From Falciphora oryzae (taxonomy: Eukaryota > Ascomycota > Sordariomycetes > Magnaporthales > Magnaporthaceae), in the NCBI GenBank assembly GCA_000733355.1, contig JNVV01000006.1, positions 1,489,418-1,553,417 of the forward strand: a DNA stretch of 64,000 bases, read 5' to 3'. The notes beneath the pieces are model-generated. The model did not search any database and had not been told where the DNA came from. It saw only the letters and a list, made by a program, of their open reading frames with translations. Below, one piece after another: positions 31,762-42,832 of the stretch (within the stretch, counting starts at the first letter, position 1; the number at the start of each line of letters is the position of its first letter). The translations under genes and the position numbers were made by a program.

Positions 31762-32771
31762 CGCCGCTTACATCCTGCAGCCTTTTTTATGCAGGGGAGG
31801 TATGCGTCCTTATCTTGCGTTACGCTGCCCTTACAGCCTTACACTTAGAAAGCACCCCGGCTATGCCACAGCTCCATTCCACTTGGACCGGTTTGACCTT
31901 GGACTAGAGACAGGTGTTGGAGGGCGAACAGTACGTACCGAGCTGCGCATCAGAACACCTGACATTTTCCCAAGGGGCGGAGTGGGAGGCGTCAGAGGTC
32001 GGCAGTCTGAAAGAACAATAGGCGGCGGGAGTGATCGGATCCGAAGTCACCCGAAGAGGAACAAAGCCCAAAGACTGCAACCAAGGCTGAGGCGGAAGGC
32101 AACAATTGGAGGACGCAATCAGGATCCGTGTGCTCTGTCGGTGGCTGTCGGTGTGGCGTCGCCACTCGGCGGCCCTGAAAACTGCCGTGCGATTCAAATT
32201 GAGCGCTCCCTCCCCGGGGCACCCTTCCCGCCGGGTTCTGGAAGCCCAGACCGCCTTGCCTTTGGGCACCTGCTGCAGCGCTCCGTCGCAATTGAAGCTG
32301 ATGGCTGCGCAGCGCCTGAATTGAGGGCACCCGCTGCCTGGCAGGCGACCATCCGAACCCCACCCACCACTCTGCGTCCGGCCCCCGCATTCGCTGGGGG
32401 GAACCAGGCAGGCTAGGGTTTGTTGGTCGTTGATCCCGTTTCCCATTGATGCTCCCCCATTCTTGGCCGACGCTTTCGATCTGTCCTGTGCCCCCGATGT
32501 CCTACATCCACGTAACCGCCTGCGTCGCATCGGAGCGTGTCACACACGCTCTCATTTAAAGGTGGCCAATCCTCGTTCCAAGCCACCGACGTCCACACCC
32601 ATTTTGCCTTGGTCACAAAATAAAGAGCAAAAAAATACCTCGCGACCCAGACCGACCGACGACACAAATCCGTTTACCCCCTCGCTGGGTTTGATTAAAA
32701 CGTCGCTGACATCGAGACCCGACCGTCTACCCAGGAACCGACCAGCACGCACGTGCGTGCCATCATAGACC

Positions 32772-33615
32772 ATGGAGAGCATCCAGCTGGCGCAGATGCT
32801 GGCTGACCTCAGCGATCTGGATGCTGCAGTATGCGCCACTTCTCCTTGTTGTTGTTGTTGTTGCTATTGCTGTTGCCGTTGTCGATGACGCCTTTGCGCG
32901 TTCCACCCATCTCGTCCTGGCTACAGTTTTGGGCGCGCCTCAAGGAGGACATGCGCCGACCGAGACGACTGCGCTATGGAAAGAGAGACGAACAAAACAG
33001 AAGGAGCTCACACGGCGACTTCGCGGAACCATAGCAAGAAGCAGCTGCAGCCGTTGCTCTGGTCAACGCCAACAAGAGCCTGCAAGCGACGACCGCGACC
33101 CCGGACCACGTCCATAACACACTGAAGCCGCCTCCAGAGGGGCGACACCACCATCGCGTCGGCTCAGCCTCGGCCTCGGTTGGCCGCACAGCTTCTCCCG
33201 CCTCCAGATTTGACCACTTCGGCCGCCGCATCCTGACTCCGCCCATGACCCGAAGCAGTTCTAGCCATGGCTCCTTGCCGGGCACCCCACGGAGAGAATC
33301 AGAGGTAAGCAAGGCGCTCTGGACACTGCGTCTCGGCGCACTTCGGACTTCTTCGGAAACAGTCGACCGGGCCAAACACGACCGTTGACGAGGAACTCCT
33401 TTCGGTTACGCTCTGTGCAGAACGAAGACGAAGTCGACCGAGCATCCACACTCATGTCGCTCTACGAGATCCGTGCCAAGATCAAGCAGCAGGACAACTC
33501 AAGCCTGATTAGGGCACGAGAGAAGATCCAGGCCCTGGCCGCGAAGCAGCAGGCCCAGGCGGCAGAGAAGAAGGAAACACACAGCAACCGCTACAGCTTC
33601 CCGAGACACTCTTGA
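32772..33615 (+). CDS. Small unknown fungal protein (173 aa)
   Basis: Three exons fit in phase 0: 32772-32828, 33035-33304 and 33421-33615. The acceptor at 33034 is the one that joins SDLDAA to QEAAAAVALVNANKSLQ. I do not recognise the family. The N-terminus is helical (MESIQLAQMLADLSDLDAAQ). The middle is basic and rich in S, T and P (SASVGRTASPASRF, then GRRILTPPMTRSSSSHGSLP), suggesting phosphorylation sites. The end is a charged helix or coiled coil (MSLYEIRAKIKQQDNSSLIR then AREKIQALAAKQQAQAA). No membrane or secretion signal is seen. The large first intron holds a (TTG)6 run. Splice choices are by eye, so the structure is less certain than for the known genes. Confidence 0.6.
32846..32863 (+). 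repeat. (TTG)6 microsatellite in intron 1
   Basis: Six TTG units, followed by imperfect continuation to about 32880, inside the first intron of the small unknown gene. Confidence 0.85.
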
Positions 33616-34892
33616 TACGACTTATACGACCCATCCCACGGCGTCGCTCACCGCGCCGTCCGTTTCAACCAACATTCGCGAGATCGACGTTGACGGGACA
33701 CATTCTTTACCCACCTATCTCTACAATACGCTGGACTATCATGTTTTACAAAGGACTCGGCAGTATCGGAGTTATGAGGTTGGACGGGCGCCTAATCGCG
33801 GGTTCACTGGCGTTTTGTTCTGGTGTCTTTCGGTTGCTTTCCTTTGCCCGGTTACGTTCAATTTTCTTTTATTCTTTTCTTCTCATTCTTATCAACATTT
33901 CTCCCGTTCCTTTCTCATAGGTCAAGAAAAAATGGGTGGAAGAGCGTTCTCCGGGATTTGTAACAATACACTTTTCTTCCCCTTCATTTCATTTCTTTTA
34001 CGACTGGGCACGGTGTCACTGGTCCTTTTAGCCCACAAGCTCTATCATCGCCACTCTGGAAACACATACACGGATATGGAAGACGTTTACGTCAGGGAAC
34101 TGGGAACATCAGCATGGACGGAGTATGGCGGGTAATTGTAAGGAATAATCCCGGGACGAGCAATGTTCCTGTGCGCGGTGATGGTGGTTAATGGGAGAAG
34201 ACCGGGCGGTCGAACCGGCGGTGAACAAGACGAATATGGAAAGGGGTTCCTGGGCTTCGATGGATGACTAGTCTATTGGACACATACAGACGGAGCATTC
34301 ATCTGCTTTACTTCGGCGGCGTGCCTGTGACAAGCAGTGACTGATGCCCTGGGCTTCCATGAGGCTTCATCGCCCACCATGGGGATCTCTCGACAGGGTG
34401 TGATCGCGGGTCAGGGGGCTGCCAAGCATGGCTGGTCATGCCCTAGGTTCAGCGAGAGTGTCGCCGGTTGAGATATTAATTCTGGTTGAAACAGGCGAAG
34501 AGACTTTGTCCATCCGTCCAGGCTGACGGGCCAAGTCGTGTGACCCCGAGGCGGCCAAGCCCATGCGTTGCGGGGTGCCTAATGGATGGGGCACCCGATG
34601 TTCCATTGGCGTGTGGTGTGGCCCTTGGAGCATGCATCCGGATGGAAACGGGTCCCCTCGATCGGCAAGGCCCCACTCGTGCTGAAAATAGGTGGGTCCG
34701 AGCCTCGGCAGCGCCACGCGGTATGTCATCCTATTTGCGGGTTGCACCAGCCACACCCGACAATGCGTCTTTGTGTGTTTTTTTGAATGTTGGAGAAGCG
34801 AGAAAAGTCACAGAAGCTCGATCACCCCAACTCCGTCGGCCTACCTACGGCTCCCGCCCTGACGAGCCATCACGGCTCCTATCGCGCCCATC
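33616..34892. other. Intergenic region, small gene to SRRM1-like gene
   Basis: Starts with the 3' flank of the small gene and includes a T-rich stretch (33830-34000). No gene is supported. Confidence 0.6.
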
Positions 34893-36737
34893 ATGGCGAC
34901 CGGAGTGGATGCTAAACTGCTCAAGGCGACCAAGTTTCCGCCCGAGTTCAACCAGAAGGTGGACATGCGCAAGGTCAACCTGCAGGTGATGAAGAAGTGA
35001 GTTCGCGATGCCCAGCTGCGTCGTTCCCAAGGTTCCGCTGACACGCCCGTAAAGATGGATCACCGGTAGGATCTCCGAGATTCTCGCCAACGAAGACGAC
35101 GTCGTTATCGAGCTTTGCTCCAACCTGATTGAGGACAACCGATTCGTAGGTTCTGCCGCCGTCAAACCTTCATTTTTCTACACCTGTCCTTCTTCTGACG
35201 ACTCGCACGTATCACAGCCCGACATCAAAAGCATTCAGATCCAGCTCACTGGGTTCCTCGACAAAGATACTCCTGCGTTCTGTAAGGAGCTATGGGATCT
35301 CTGCCTGAGCGCCCAGGCGAGCCCTCAAGGTGTCCCTAAGGAGCTTCTCGAAGCGAAGAAGCGGGAGCTACTACAGGAGAAGGTATGGTCCCGATTGGCT
35401 CCGACGCTCTAGGATACTTCCGCATCACAGAATAGAAGATACGGCTGCTAACAAAAGAGCATCGGTCTTTGACAGATTGAAGCCGAGAAAGCGGCCGAAA
35501 AGGCAGCCGAGGAAGCTCGACAGAGACGCGAGGCACTGGCCGGTCGAGACCGTGGTAGTCGGGGTGAGGGTCGTTTTGATAGCTGGCGCGGTGGCGGCGG
35601 CCGTGGGCGCGGTGGAGGGTTCGGTGACAGGGACTTCGGAAGACGTGGAGGAGCGGGCCGTGGGAGAGATCGATCTCGATCGCCGCCTGGCCGTGGCGGC
35701 GGAGACTCGTACCGCGCCCCTCCCCGCGACATCTACGTTCCGCGGGGCCGACAGGGAGGACCTGGAGGAAGACGTGGAGATGCACGGCGCAGACCCCCTA
35801 GCCGGTCGGCGTCGGCTGACTCTGGAAGCTCTCGGTCCTCGTCCCGCAGTGATAGTGTAGCAAGTGGCCGCCGCTCCGTGTCTCGGTCGCGGTCGCCGCC
35901 ACGTCGGCGCCGAGAGGCCGAGCCGCGGTATCGAGGGGCGCGGAAGCGGTCTCGCTCGGCAGGACGGTCCTTCCGATCGCGTCGTCGCTCCTCATCCGGA
36001 GAGGGCAGTTCTCGGTCTCCATCCCCCAAGCGCCGCCGTCGGCCTCGCTCGCGGAGCAAGTCAGGCGATCGGCACCGGGGCCGCTCCAGGTCCATCTCAT
36101 CATCATCGTCAGACCGCCGTTCGGCCTCGCGCAGCCCGAAGCCGACACGCCGATCCGCCCGTGCCGGTGCGAGCCGTAGCCCTTCTCCCGATGACAGTCG
36201 CAGGTCCCGGCGGAGTGGAAGGAGAGCGCGGTCGTTGACACGCAGCAGCAGCCCGGCTGGTGCTCGGGATGGCAGACGTCGTCGCCCACAGAGCCGGCAA
36301 CGCTCGCGCAGCCGCAGCCGCGGCCGGCGACGAAGCCCTGGCCGGAGTCGAGACCGTAGTCGTGGCGGCTCACGGCATGGCCGGCATGGTCCGAGTGGAA
36401 AGAAACGCCATAGTCCCTCGGTTTCACCCCCGAGACAGCCGCGAGACACTTCAGCTGATGCTTCTCGAGCTAAAGACAGGCGACCGCAACTGCCCGCCGG
36501 CGAAGCTCCTGCCGCTGCCTCGAGCTCGCCAACAAAGGTCGGCCTCTCACCCGAATAAGCTTTTTGAAGTGCTAGGAGAGCCTCTAAGCTGATGCGGAAT
36601 CCTTTTTTGGTGCTTTGCCACGCTTGCAGGCTACGACGACCGAGGAACAAGCAGCGAATCTTCAGCGAGAGAAGGAACTCAAGGAGAGAATCATGAAGAT
36701 GAGGAGATCCTCGAAGAGCGGCCCCAGCAATGCATAA
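34893..36737 (+). CDS. PWI-domain SR protein, SRRM1 (SRm160)-like splicing factor
   Basis: Five exons fit: 34893-34996, 35055-35145, 35218-35382, 35476-36537 and 36630-36737, giving 509 aa. Residues ~20-110 form a PWI domain: FPPEFNQKVDMRKVNLQVMK, then KWITGRISEILANEDDVVIE and SIQIQLTGFLDKDTPAFCKE. PWI domains bind RNA and DNA in splicing and 3'-end factors. An Arg/Glu helix (EKAAEKAAEEARQRREAL) leads to an RGG-rich part (RGGGGRGRGGGFGDRD) and then a ~250-residue RS-type region (SRSRSPPRRRRE, SRSPSPKRRRRPRS). The last block (NLQREKELKERIMKMRRSSK) is a charged helix. This order matches SRRM1, an exon-junction-linked splicing coactivator; nuclear speckle-type location is inferred. The large fourth exon and three short front introns are typical. 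A chance antisense frame over the RS region can be ignored. Confidence 0.88.
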
Positions 36738-37816
36738 GGCTAACCCATGCTTTGAAGCATCAAAAGCCACGCACCCGTCCACCACCGCGTTCCCTCTCTC
36801 TACTTCCTTCCCTTATCTGAAGGGTGGGTCGGGAATGTCTCTGCTCTCTGCTCGCCGGCCTCTCTCCAGACAGGTATCACAGTCCAGTCAACGCGATGTA
36901 TCAGGGCACCAGGTTCTATCTTTCACGGCTACAGAGATAGCCGCACGCTCACATGAAGTCCTCCGGGTGGTATAGAGGCCATCATACATGACTTGCACTT
37001 CACAAAATAACGCGCTGTTCAGATCTGATTTGATATAGAATCCTCGACCAGGCTGGCGAAATTGTGCCTGCGGTAGACGATGGAAGACGGCTCGATAGTC
37101 GGGCATCCCGGTAGTCTTGGTACATAGCTTGGCAGCACTTTTAGGAGAAATGCACTTACTTTTACTCTGCAGGGTTTCAATGTCGGTCAAAATTTCCAGT
37201 CGGCGGGGATTCGTAGCCATATCAGTGAGAAAGAATCTGGACGATTATGGTCCGTATGGGCGGTCGCGTAATGGGGCAGTCTGGAGTCCGATCACTTAAT
37301 CCACTGGAGTCCGATCAATCTCGCTGAAGCTACAGGCAGCAGCACAAGATTTACACTGTGGATTGCTGGCCCGCCCGCCAAAACTCGGGCGCCGATTGTT
37401 GGAGGCTGCCAGCACAGACTTCAGTGCCGACGACGGCTCGCCCAATGCGCGCATCAGCACATATTGATGCTTGCTTGTCTCAATCATTGATATTTCGATT
37501 CTGTCCTTCGTTTGTGCCCCGTTGGAAAGGACTGCTCCCTGCCTGCGCTGCTTGGACCCACGACGACCACGCCCGCCATCCTAACAACCGCTCGTTTCCC
37601 ATGAGGAGAGCAGGCCCTACCCAGCGTCGCCACCGCCGCTCCGGACCGGGGCAGACTTCAGGGACGAAGAGGAAAACGCGCTCAGCGAGGACAAGCACCG
37701 AGGCTTGAGCGAGAAGCCTAGCAGCCAGATACGGGGCACGCCCTCGCCAAGAACGAGACCTCCCTCCTCCCTTCTCGACAGCCCCGCGCCCGCGCCCGCA
37801 CACACACGCATCCGCC
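36738..37816. other. Intergenic region, SRRM1-like to mannosyltransferase
   Basis: About 1.1 kb with the 3' flank of one gene and the promoter of the next. The bases just before 37817 (about 37730-37816) are C-rich. A frame from 37705 overlaps the next gene out of frame and is a shadow. No gene is supported. Confidence 0.6.
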
Positions 37817-39164
37817 ATGCTCCGACAACTAAGAAGAAGCCTGCCGCGGCGGACATCTCCGCTAGTGAAACTCTCGTTCTGGCTGGCGATCCCGCTCATG
37901 CTGGAGGTGTTCTGGCACCAGCGGAGCTACAACGTGCCGCGGCCGGTGCGGGAGCTGGACGAGCCCTTCCTCGGGGCGGCGGGGTGCCAGGACCCGGAGG
38001 CGGCGGCGGTGGGGCAGGCGCGCGAGAAGGCGGCGCTCGTCATGCTGGCGCGCAACTCGGAGCTGGAGCAGGCGCGGCACACGGTCGAGTCGATCGAGCG
38101 GCGCTTCAACCGCTGGTTCCACTACCCCATCGTCTTCTTCAACGACGAGCCCTTCTCGGACCGCTTCGTCGAGGTCCTCAACGCCACGGCCAGCGGCGGC
38201 GCCCGCTTCGAGACCATCCCCGCCGACCAGTGGCTGTTCCCGAGCTGGATGGACGCCGGCGCCGCAAAGGCCAGCATCGCCGACCAGGGCGCCCGGGGCG
38301 TGTCGCACGGCGGGCTCGAGGGCTACCACCACATGTGCCGCTTCTTCTCGGGCAAGTTCTACACGATCGAGGCCCTCAAGGAGTACCGCTGGTACTGGCG
38401 GCTCGAGCCCGACGTCGACTTCACGTGCTCCATCACGTACGACCCCTTTGTCGAGATGGCCAAGCGCGGCAAGAAGTACGGCTTCACCATCTCGCTCTGG
38501 GAGGAGCGCGACACGTGCCCGACGCTGTTCCGCCACATGGCGGACTGGAAGGAGGCCAACGGCGTCCCGACCACGCCGCTCTGGAAGGCCGCCGTCCAGG
38601 CGTCGTGGGCGCCCTGGCCGCTGCGCCGCCTGGCCGCCTGGCTCTCGCAGCGCGACCGCTTCGGCGACCTGTGGAGTGCCTGCCACTACTGGAGCAACTT
38701 TGAGATCGCCGACATGGACTTCTTCCGCGGGAAGCAGTACCAGGATCTGTTTGAGTACCTGGACTCCAAGGGCGGTTTCTACTTTGAGCGTGTACGTACT
38801 TGGGTTTTTTCCTCTGCTACTTGAACATACCAACAAAAACGACTGACAAAAACAGTGGGGAGACGCGGCGGTACACTCCATAGCGGTCGACATGCTACTG
38901 GATTCAGCCCAGGTGCACCACTTTGCCGACATCGGGTACCGCCACGACAGCCTGTACCAGTGCCCCGTCAACGCCCCCGGCGGCCAGCTGCGGGACAACC
39001 CGGGGCTGGGCGACGAAAAGTGGGCGCCGGAGCAGGAGGGCGGTGTCGGGTGCCGCTGCGAGTGCGACGGCAGGACGAGGCCACGCAACCACCCGGGCTA
39101 CTGCCTCAACAAGCTTAAGGCGCCTAACACTAGGAGCAGGCCGTGGTTTACCTGGTTTCTGTAA
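37817..39164 (+). CDS. Alpha-1,2-mannosyltransferase, KRE2/MNT1 family (GT15)
   Basis: Two exons, 37817-38791 and 38856-39164, give 427 aa. A basic start (MLRQLRRSLPRRTS) and one hydrophobic segment (LVKLSFWLAIPLMLEVFW) make a type II Golgi anchor. The catalytic domain carries GT15 blocks: ALVMLARNSELEQARHTVES, then FNRWFHYPIVFFNDEPFS, EGYHHMCRFFSGKFYTIEAL and YRWYWRLEPDVDFTC near residue 190. CHYWSNFEIADMDFFRG and the C-terminal HHFADIGYRHDSLYQCPVN are also present. These enzymes add alpha-1,2-mannose from GDP-mannose to O- and N-linked glycans in the Golgi. The neighbouring Erd1-like gene also concerns the Golgi, but they are convergent and independent. Which KTR paralogue it matches is not resolved. 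Confidence 0.93.
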
Positions 39165-39699
39165 GACCCTCGGTAGATGGAGGGAGGTAGAGACCCCTCC
39201 ATTTTTTTCCTTTTTAGCTCTTTCGTAATCATCCATCTAGAAGGCATGCATCGCCTACTGTCTGTAATTTCTACCCCTTATGATATCAGCCTCGCCCAAG
39301 GCTACCTGCGGCTCTTGGATACATACAATAATACCACAGTTCCCGGTCATCTCGTCACTATTAAATATCGATGAATGTTCAACCGCCTGGCCAAAGTATC
39401 AAAACAGATCGCGTAGTCTATTATTCCTGCATATCCAAACAACCCCCGTCTATGTGGTAGGCACTCCCCCTTTCTAATGTCCCAACAAACAACCGACTCC
39501 TCATAGCTATGCAGATCCCGTGTCATTAAAATATCCAAAGCCACACCGTCCTCGATCACGGCAGGGGAGCGGAAAACTTGATCCCTTGTGTCGGCCCAAA
39601 ACAAAAACCCCCCTGCCATTGTGACCACCTCGACCTTTTGGTACAGTTATTACACACACGTGGCTTTTACTTTCTAAATCAAGGCCGCTTCCAGGACGC
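39165..39699. other. Intergenic region between convergent GT15 and Erd1-like genes
   Basis: A 535-base, relatively AT-rich spacer holding both 3' ends. No gene is supported. Confidence 0.6.
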
Positions 39700-40953
39700 C
39701 TAGTCCTCGTCGCTGTCCCCTTCGCTCTTGCCCTGGTAGTCGCCCAGCAGGACGTCGTCGACGGCGAGGCCGTGGACGGTGGTGTTGCGCACGTGCTCCG
39801 TCTCGACGCGGAAGAAGATCCAGACCCAGCGGCGCAGGACCTCGAGGAGCTCGAGCGCAAAGATGGAGCCCTCGAGCCCCGAGGCGCGGTCCATGGTCGG
39901 GCCCACGACCCGGACGACCCAGGTGCAGCGCAGGACAAGGTCGAGCGCGATGGCGGCGTAGTAGGCCAGGGGAGCGGGCCGGACGTTGAGGCGCCGGCGC
40001 AGGCCGTAGGGCTGGTCGGGGGCGGAGCGCTGGGCGGACAGCAGCGTCAGGTCCCAATCCTTGGCCACGTCCCAGTAGAAGCTGTAGAGCGAGTTCAGCA
40101 GCACGGCGGCGACCCAGGCGCGGCCGAGGAGCGGGCCGGTCGAGGGCGAGCCGGGCTTGACGGTCGTGTTGAGGGCGATGACGGGGAAGGCGGTGGCGTA
40201 TTTCCCCGCGTTGGCCAGGTGCTGCCCGCCCCAGCCGACCGACTCCTTGTAGGGGGCGCGGCGGACGCGCAGGTACTCGATCAGGCACTGGCGGAAGCGG
40301 ATGGCGTAGGGCAGGGCGAGGAGCAGCGGGACGGCGAGCGCGGCGCCGCAGGAGCGGTCGGGCGGGGCGGTGGCGGCCGAGTTGCCGGAGCGGAGGAACA
40401 TGCAGACGCAGACGTAGAGGTCGGCCAGGACGCGCGAGTAGCTGGTCAGCACGTCGGCGAGCAGGATGTCGCCGAACTTGCCGTCGCGGGCCTCGGCCAG
40501 GCCGCCGATGGAGACGCGGCGCAGTGTGGCCAGCAGGCGGCGGCGGCCGGCGTGGGGGACGGCGAGGCTGGTGCGCTGCAGCGGCACGGCGAAGAGGACG
40601 GCGAGGGTGAAGAGGCACGACATGGGGACCCAGTCGTGGTCGAGCACGGCGCCCGGCTGGCGGCGCGTGATGGCCCAGAAGAGCAGCAGGAATGCGCCGA
40701 CGGTGGCGGAGAGGAGCGAGGCGAGGCGGTAGGTCGAGACGTGGTGCGGCGGCTGCGAGGGCGACGGGCGGGCCGGGTAGCGGATGAGGGCGGGCACGTC
40801 GATGCGCACCAGGTACAGGTAGTGCAGGTTCACGGCCCAGCCCCAGACGGCGGCGACGACGATGAAGGCGACCCGGAAGGGCAGCGGGAAGACCAGGCCG
40901 AAGCTGTCGAGGCCGTGCTCGAGGGCCATCCGGGGGTTACCGTCACCGTCCAT
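39700..40953 (-). CDS. erd1: Erd1-like EXS-domain protein
   Basis: Single exon on the minus strand, 417 aa from the ATG at 40953. Several hydrophobic segments are seen (FRVAFIVVAAVWGWAVNLHY, LLSATVGAFLLLFWAI, CLFTLAVLFAVPL, ALAVPLLLALPYAI). The EXS-family core is present: GDILLADVLTSYSRVLADLY, then FRQCLIEYLRVR, NAGKYATAFPVIAL and LNSLYSFYWDVAKDWDL. Yeast Erd1 acts in the Golgi, where it is needed to keep ER luminal proteins and for proper Golgi glycosyltransferase recycling, probably through phosphate export. The length and single EXS domain without an SPX domain separate it from Syg1/Pho90-type proteins. The C-terminus is acidic (EGDSDED). The coding sequence is very GC-rich, which produces a long antisense frame with no meaning. 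Confidence 0.88.
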   Translation of the reverse strand: MDGDGNPRMALEHGLDSFGLVFPLPFRVAFIVVAAVWGWAVNLHYLYLVRIDVPALIRYPARPSPSQPPHHVSTYRLASLLSATVGAFLLLFWAITRRQPGAVLDHDWVPMSCLFTLAVLFAVPLQRTSLAVPHAGRRRLLATLRRVSIGGLAEARDGKFGDILLADVLTSYSRVLADLYVCVCMFLRSGNSAATAPPDRSCGAALAVPLLLALPYAIRFRQCLIEYLRVRRAPYKESVGWGGQHLANAGKYATAFPVIALNTTVKPGSPSTGPLLGRAWVAAVLLNSLYSFYWDVAKDWDLTLLSAQRSAPDQPYGLRRRLNVRPAPLAYYAAIALDLVLRCTWVVRVVGPTMDRASGLEGSIFALELLEVLRRWVWIFFRVETEHVRNTTVHGLAVDDVLLGDYQGKSEGDSDED

Positions 40954-41473
40954 TGCGCCGCGGGGAGAGAGGAGGCCTGGACAATTCAATCATTAAACAG
41001 GAGGCGTGTGGTCGTCGAGGATGGATGCGTGCGCGGCGGCTTTGCTTGTTGCTTGTGCTGTGTTGTGTTCTTCTTCATATCATCGTGAGCGAGGCAGTCG
41101 AGGCGGACAGGACACTGAAAGAGTCCCTATGCAGCCCCTGACATTTGATTTTCTGAGCGTCTTGGCTGACCCGCGACGTCAGGATTCAATGTTGCAAGCT
41201 GGGCCTCTGGCAGGGATGCATGCGACGGACAGGGGTGCGGTGGGGCAGAGTTACGTACCTTGTACCTAATTCGCGTGCACGGGCCAGTCCAGACCAACTG
41301 CTGCACTCCAGCAAACACGCGCGTTGGGAATACCGAGGTTCCTTACTGCTTGACTTTCAAAACCAGCTCCTGGCACAAGGCAAACAGACTCCAGCCAGCC
41401 AAGCCTACACCAACACAAACTCCAGCGCCTCCTTCCAGGCGGCTCGACGTCTACCTCCACCTCGGCGCCCGCC
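40954..41473. other. Divergent promoter region, Erd1-like and PEX10 genes
   Basis: A 520-base shared upstream region. No gene is supported. Confidence 0.6.
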
Positions 41474-42832
41474 ATGGCAGCCTCGGCCGCCTCCAAGCTT
41501 TCCTCCTCTCCGTACCCCTTCGCCGCGGCGCCCGACATCATCCGCGCACACCAAAAAGATGCCTACTTCTCAGGCGTGCTCACCAACCAGCTGACGGACC
41601 TGCACCGCCGCCTCCTCGGCGCCCGCTCCGCCCACGCCTGGGCCGGCCAAGCCCGCCAGACCGCCGACCTCCTCTACCTCGCCCTGACCACGCTGATCGG
41701 CAACCGCACCCTGGGCGAGGAGTACTGCGACCTGCTCCAGGTCGAATCCGACCCGGCCTTGCCGCTACCCGCATTCTTGAGCCAAAAGAACGACAAGAAC
41801 AGCGATGGGGTAGCAACAAGTAGCATCGGCAGTGGCCCCCGCCTGCCCTCGGTAGCCCGCCGCGGCGCCTACATAGTTGCAAGCATACTAGTGCCCCATC
41901 TCTTCTCCCGGCTCTTGCCCTCCATAAGGGGCGTGCTACGGCGGCGGCTGGAGGCACGCTTGCGCACCCTGGCCGCAAGGGCCGGTCGCGCCGCGCCTTC
42001 TCCGCCCGGCGCCGCCACCACCTCGTCGCTCAAAAAGAGAAACAAGGACGGCGGCCCGCAAAAGGCAGCAGCAGCAGCCGTCGTCCCCCTCGAGGCCCGC
42101 ATCGAGCGCTACATCCTCGAGCACCTGCCGGCCCTGACGAGCGGCGCGCCCTGGCAGGCCGCCGCCCTGACGGCCTTCTACTTTGGCGGCGCCTACTACA
42201 GCCTGGCCAAGCGCGCCGTCGGCCTGCGCTACATCTTCACCCGCGACGTGACGGGCGGCCCCGGCGCCGCCGGCCGCGACGGCCGCGGCGGCTACGAGAT
42301 CCTCGGCGTCCTGATGGTCGTCCAGTTCGCCATCCAGGCGTACCTGCACGCCCGCTCCGTGCTGGCAGGGAGGACCGGGGACGGCTACGAGCACGCCGCC
42401 TCCCACCCACCCCACCACACGTACGGCGTCGAGGTCAGCCTCGACCACGAGCACTCATTTGCCGCCAACAACGGCCTCCTTCTGTTCCCGGGCGAGTCGG
42501 CGACGGCCGACGGGGGCGGCGGTGCCCGCGCCACCACGGCCATCGACGTGCCACGCGCCACCCATACGCCCGTCGCGCCCCGCGGGGCCCGAGCACGCTA
42601 CGACCTCGCGCGCGACCCGGCCGCCATGATGGGCTGGATCAAGGGCGCCCAGCAGCGCAAGTGCACCCTTTGCCTCGAGGAGATGCGCGACCCGGCCGCC
42701 ACCTCGTGCGGCCACGTGTTTTGCTGGTCCTGCATCGGCGACTGGGTCCGAGAGAAGCCAGAGTGCCCCCTGTGCAGGCGGGAAGCCCTCGTCCAACACA
42801 TCCTGCCCCTCAGGGCGGCGCTCGCAGCCTGA
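41474..42832 (+). CDS. pex10: Peroxisome biogenesis factor 10 (RING E3 ligase)
   Basis: Single exon, 452 aa. The N-terminal part carries the PEX10 blocks (PDIIRAHQKDAYFSGVL; DLLYLALTTLIGNRTLGEEY). The middle has the membrane-domain signature (ARRGAYIVASILVPHLFSRL then LTAFYFGGAYYSLAKRAVGL). The C-terminus (residues ~397-435) is a C3HC4 RING: CTLCLEEMRDPAATSCGHVF, then CWSCIGDWV and ECPLCR. PEX10 works with PEX2 and PEX12 in the peroxisomal membrane to ubiquitinate the PEX5 receptor so it can be recycled. Insertions rich in A, G and K near residues 165-205 and 290-375 are low-complexity. Both zinc sites of the RING are complete. Confidence 0.95.
   Translation: MAASAASKLSSSPYPFAAAPDIIRAHQKDAYFSGVLTNQLTDLHRRLLGARSAHAWAGQARQTADLLYLALTTLIGNRTLGEEYCDLLQVESDPALPLPAFLSQKNDKNSDGVATSSIGSGPRLPSVARRGAYIVASILVPHLFSRLLPSIRGVLRRRLEARLRTLAARAGRAAPSPPGAATTSSLKKRNKDGGPQKAAAAAVVPLEARIERYILEHLPALTSGAPWQAAALTAFYFGGAYYSLAKRAVGLRYIFTRDVTGGPGAAGRDGRGGYEILGVLMVVQFAIQAYLHARSVLAGRTGDGYEHAASHPPHHTYGVEVSLDHEHSFAANNGLLLFPGESATADGGGGARATTAIDVPRATHTPVAPRGARARYDLARDPAAMMGWIKGAQQRKCTLCLEEMRDPAATSCGHVFCWSCIGDWVREKPECPLCRREALVQHILPLRAALAA

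Larger units (their letters stand above)
31408..32771. other. Intergenic region interrupted by an assembly gap
   Basis: Contains the FAHD1-like promoter, a possible truncated ORF (31601-31686), a run of 75 N, then about 1 kb of GC-rich sequence without a gene I can support. Sequence after the gap does not continue the ORF in a protein-like way, so the gap may hide missing sequence of unknown length or a misjoin. Confidence 0.55.

Noticed and set aside
31601..32416. 271-aa frame running through the N gap
   Set aside because: The frame is joined only by unknown bases, and the part after the gap is not protein-like. Only the first 28 codons are kept as a weak candidate.
37705..38703. 332-aa frame overlapping the mannosyltransferase
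   Set aside because: Out of frame with a well-supported GT15 enzyme and made of G, A, R and P runs.
37817..40953. GT15 and Erd1-like genes as a Golgi gene cluster
   Set aside because: Both products act in the Golgi, but two convergent neighbours are not enough to claim functional linkage.
39772..41088. 438-aa plus-strand frame over the Erd1-like gene
   Set aside because: Same cause: a GC-rich shadow with repeated G, E, A, V and Q and no recognisable motif.
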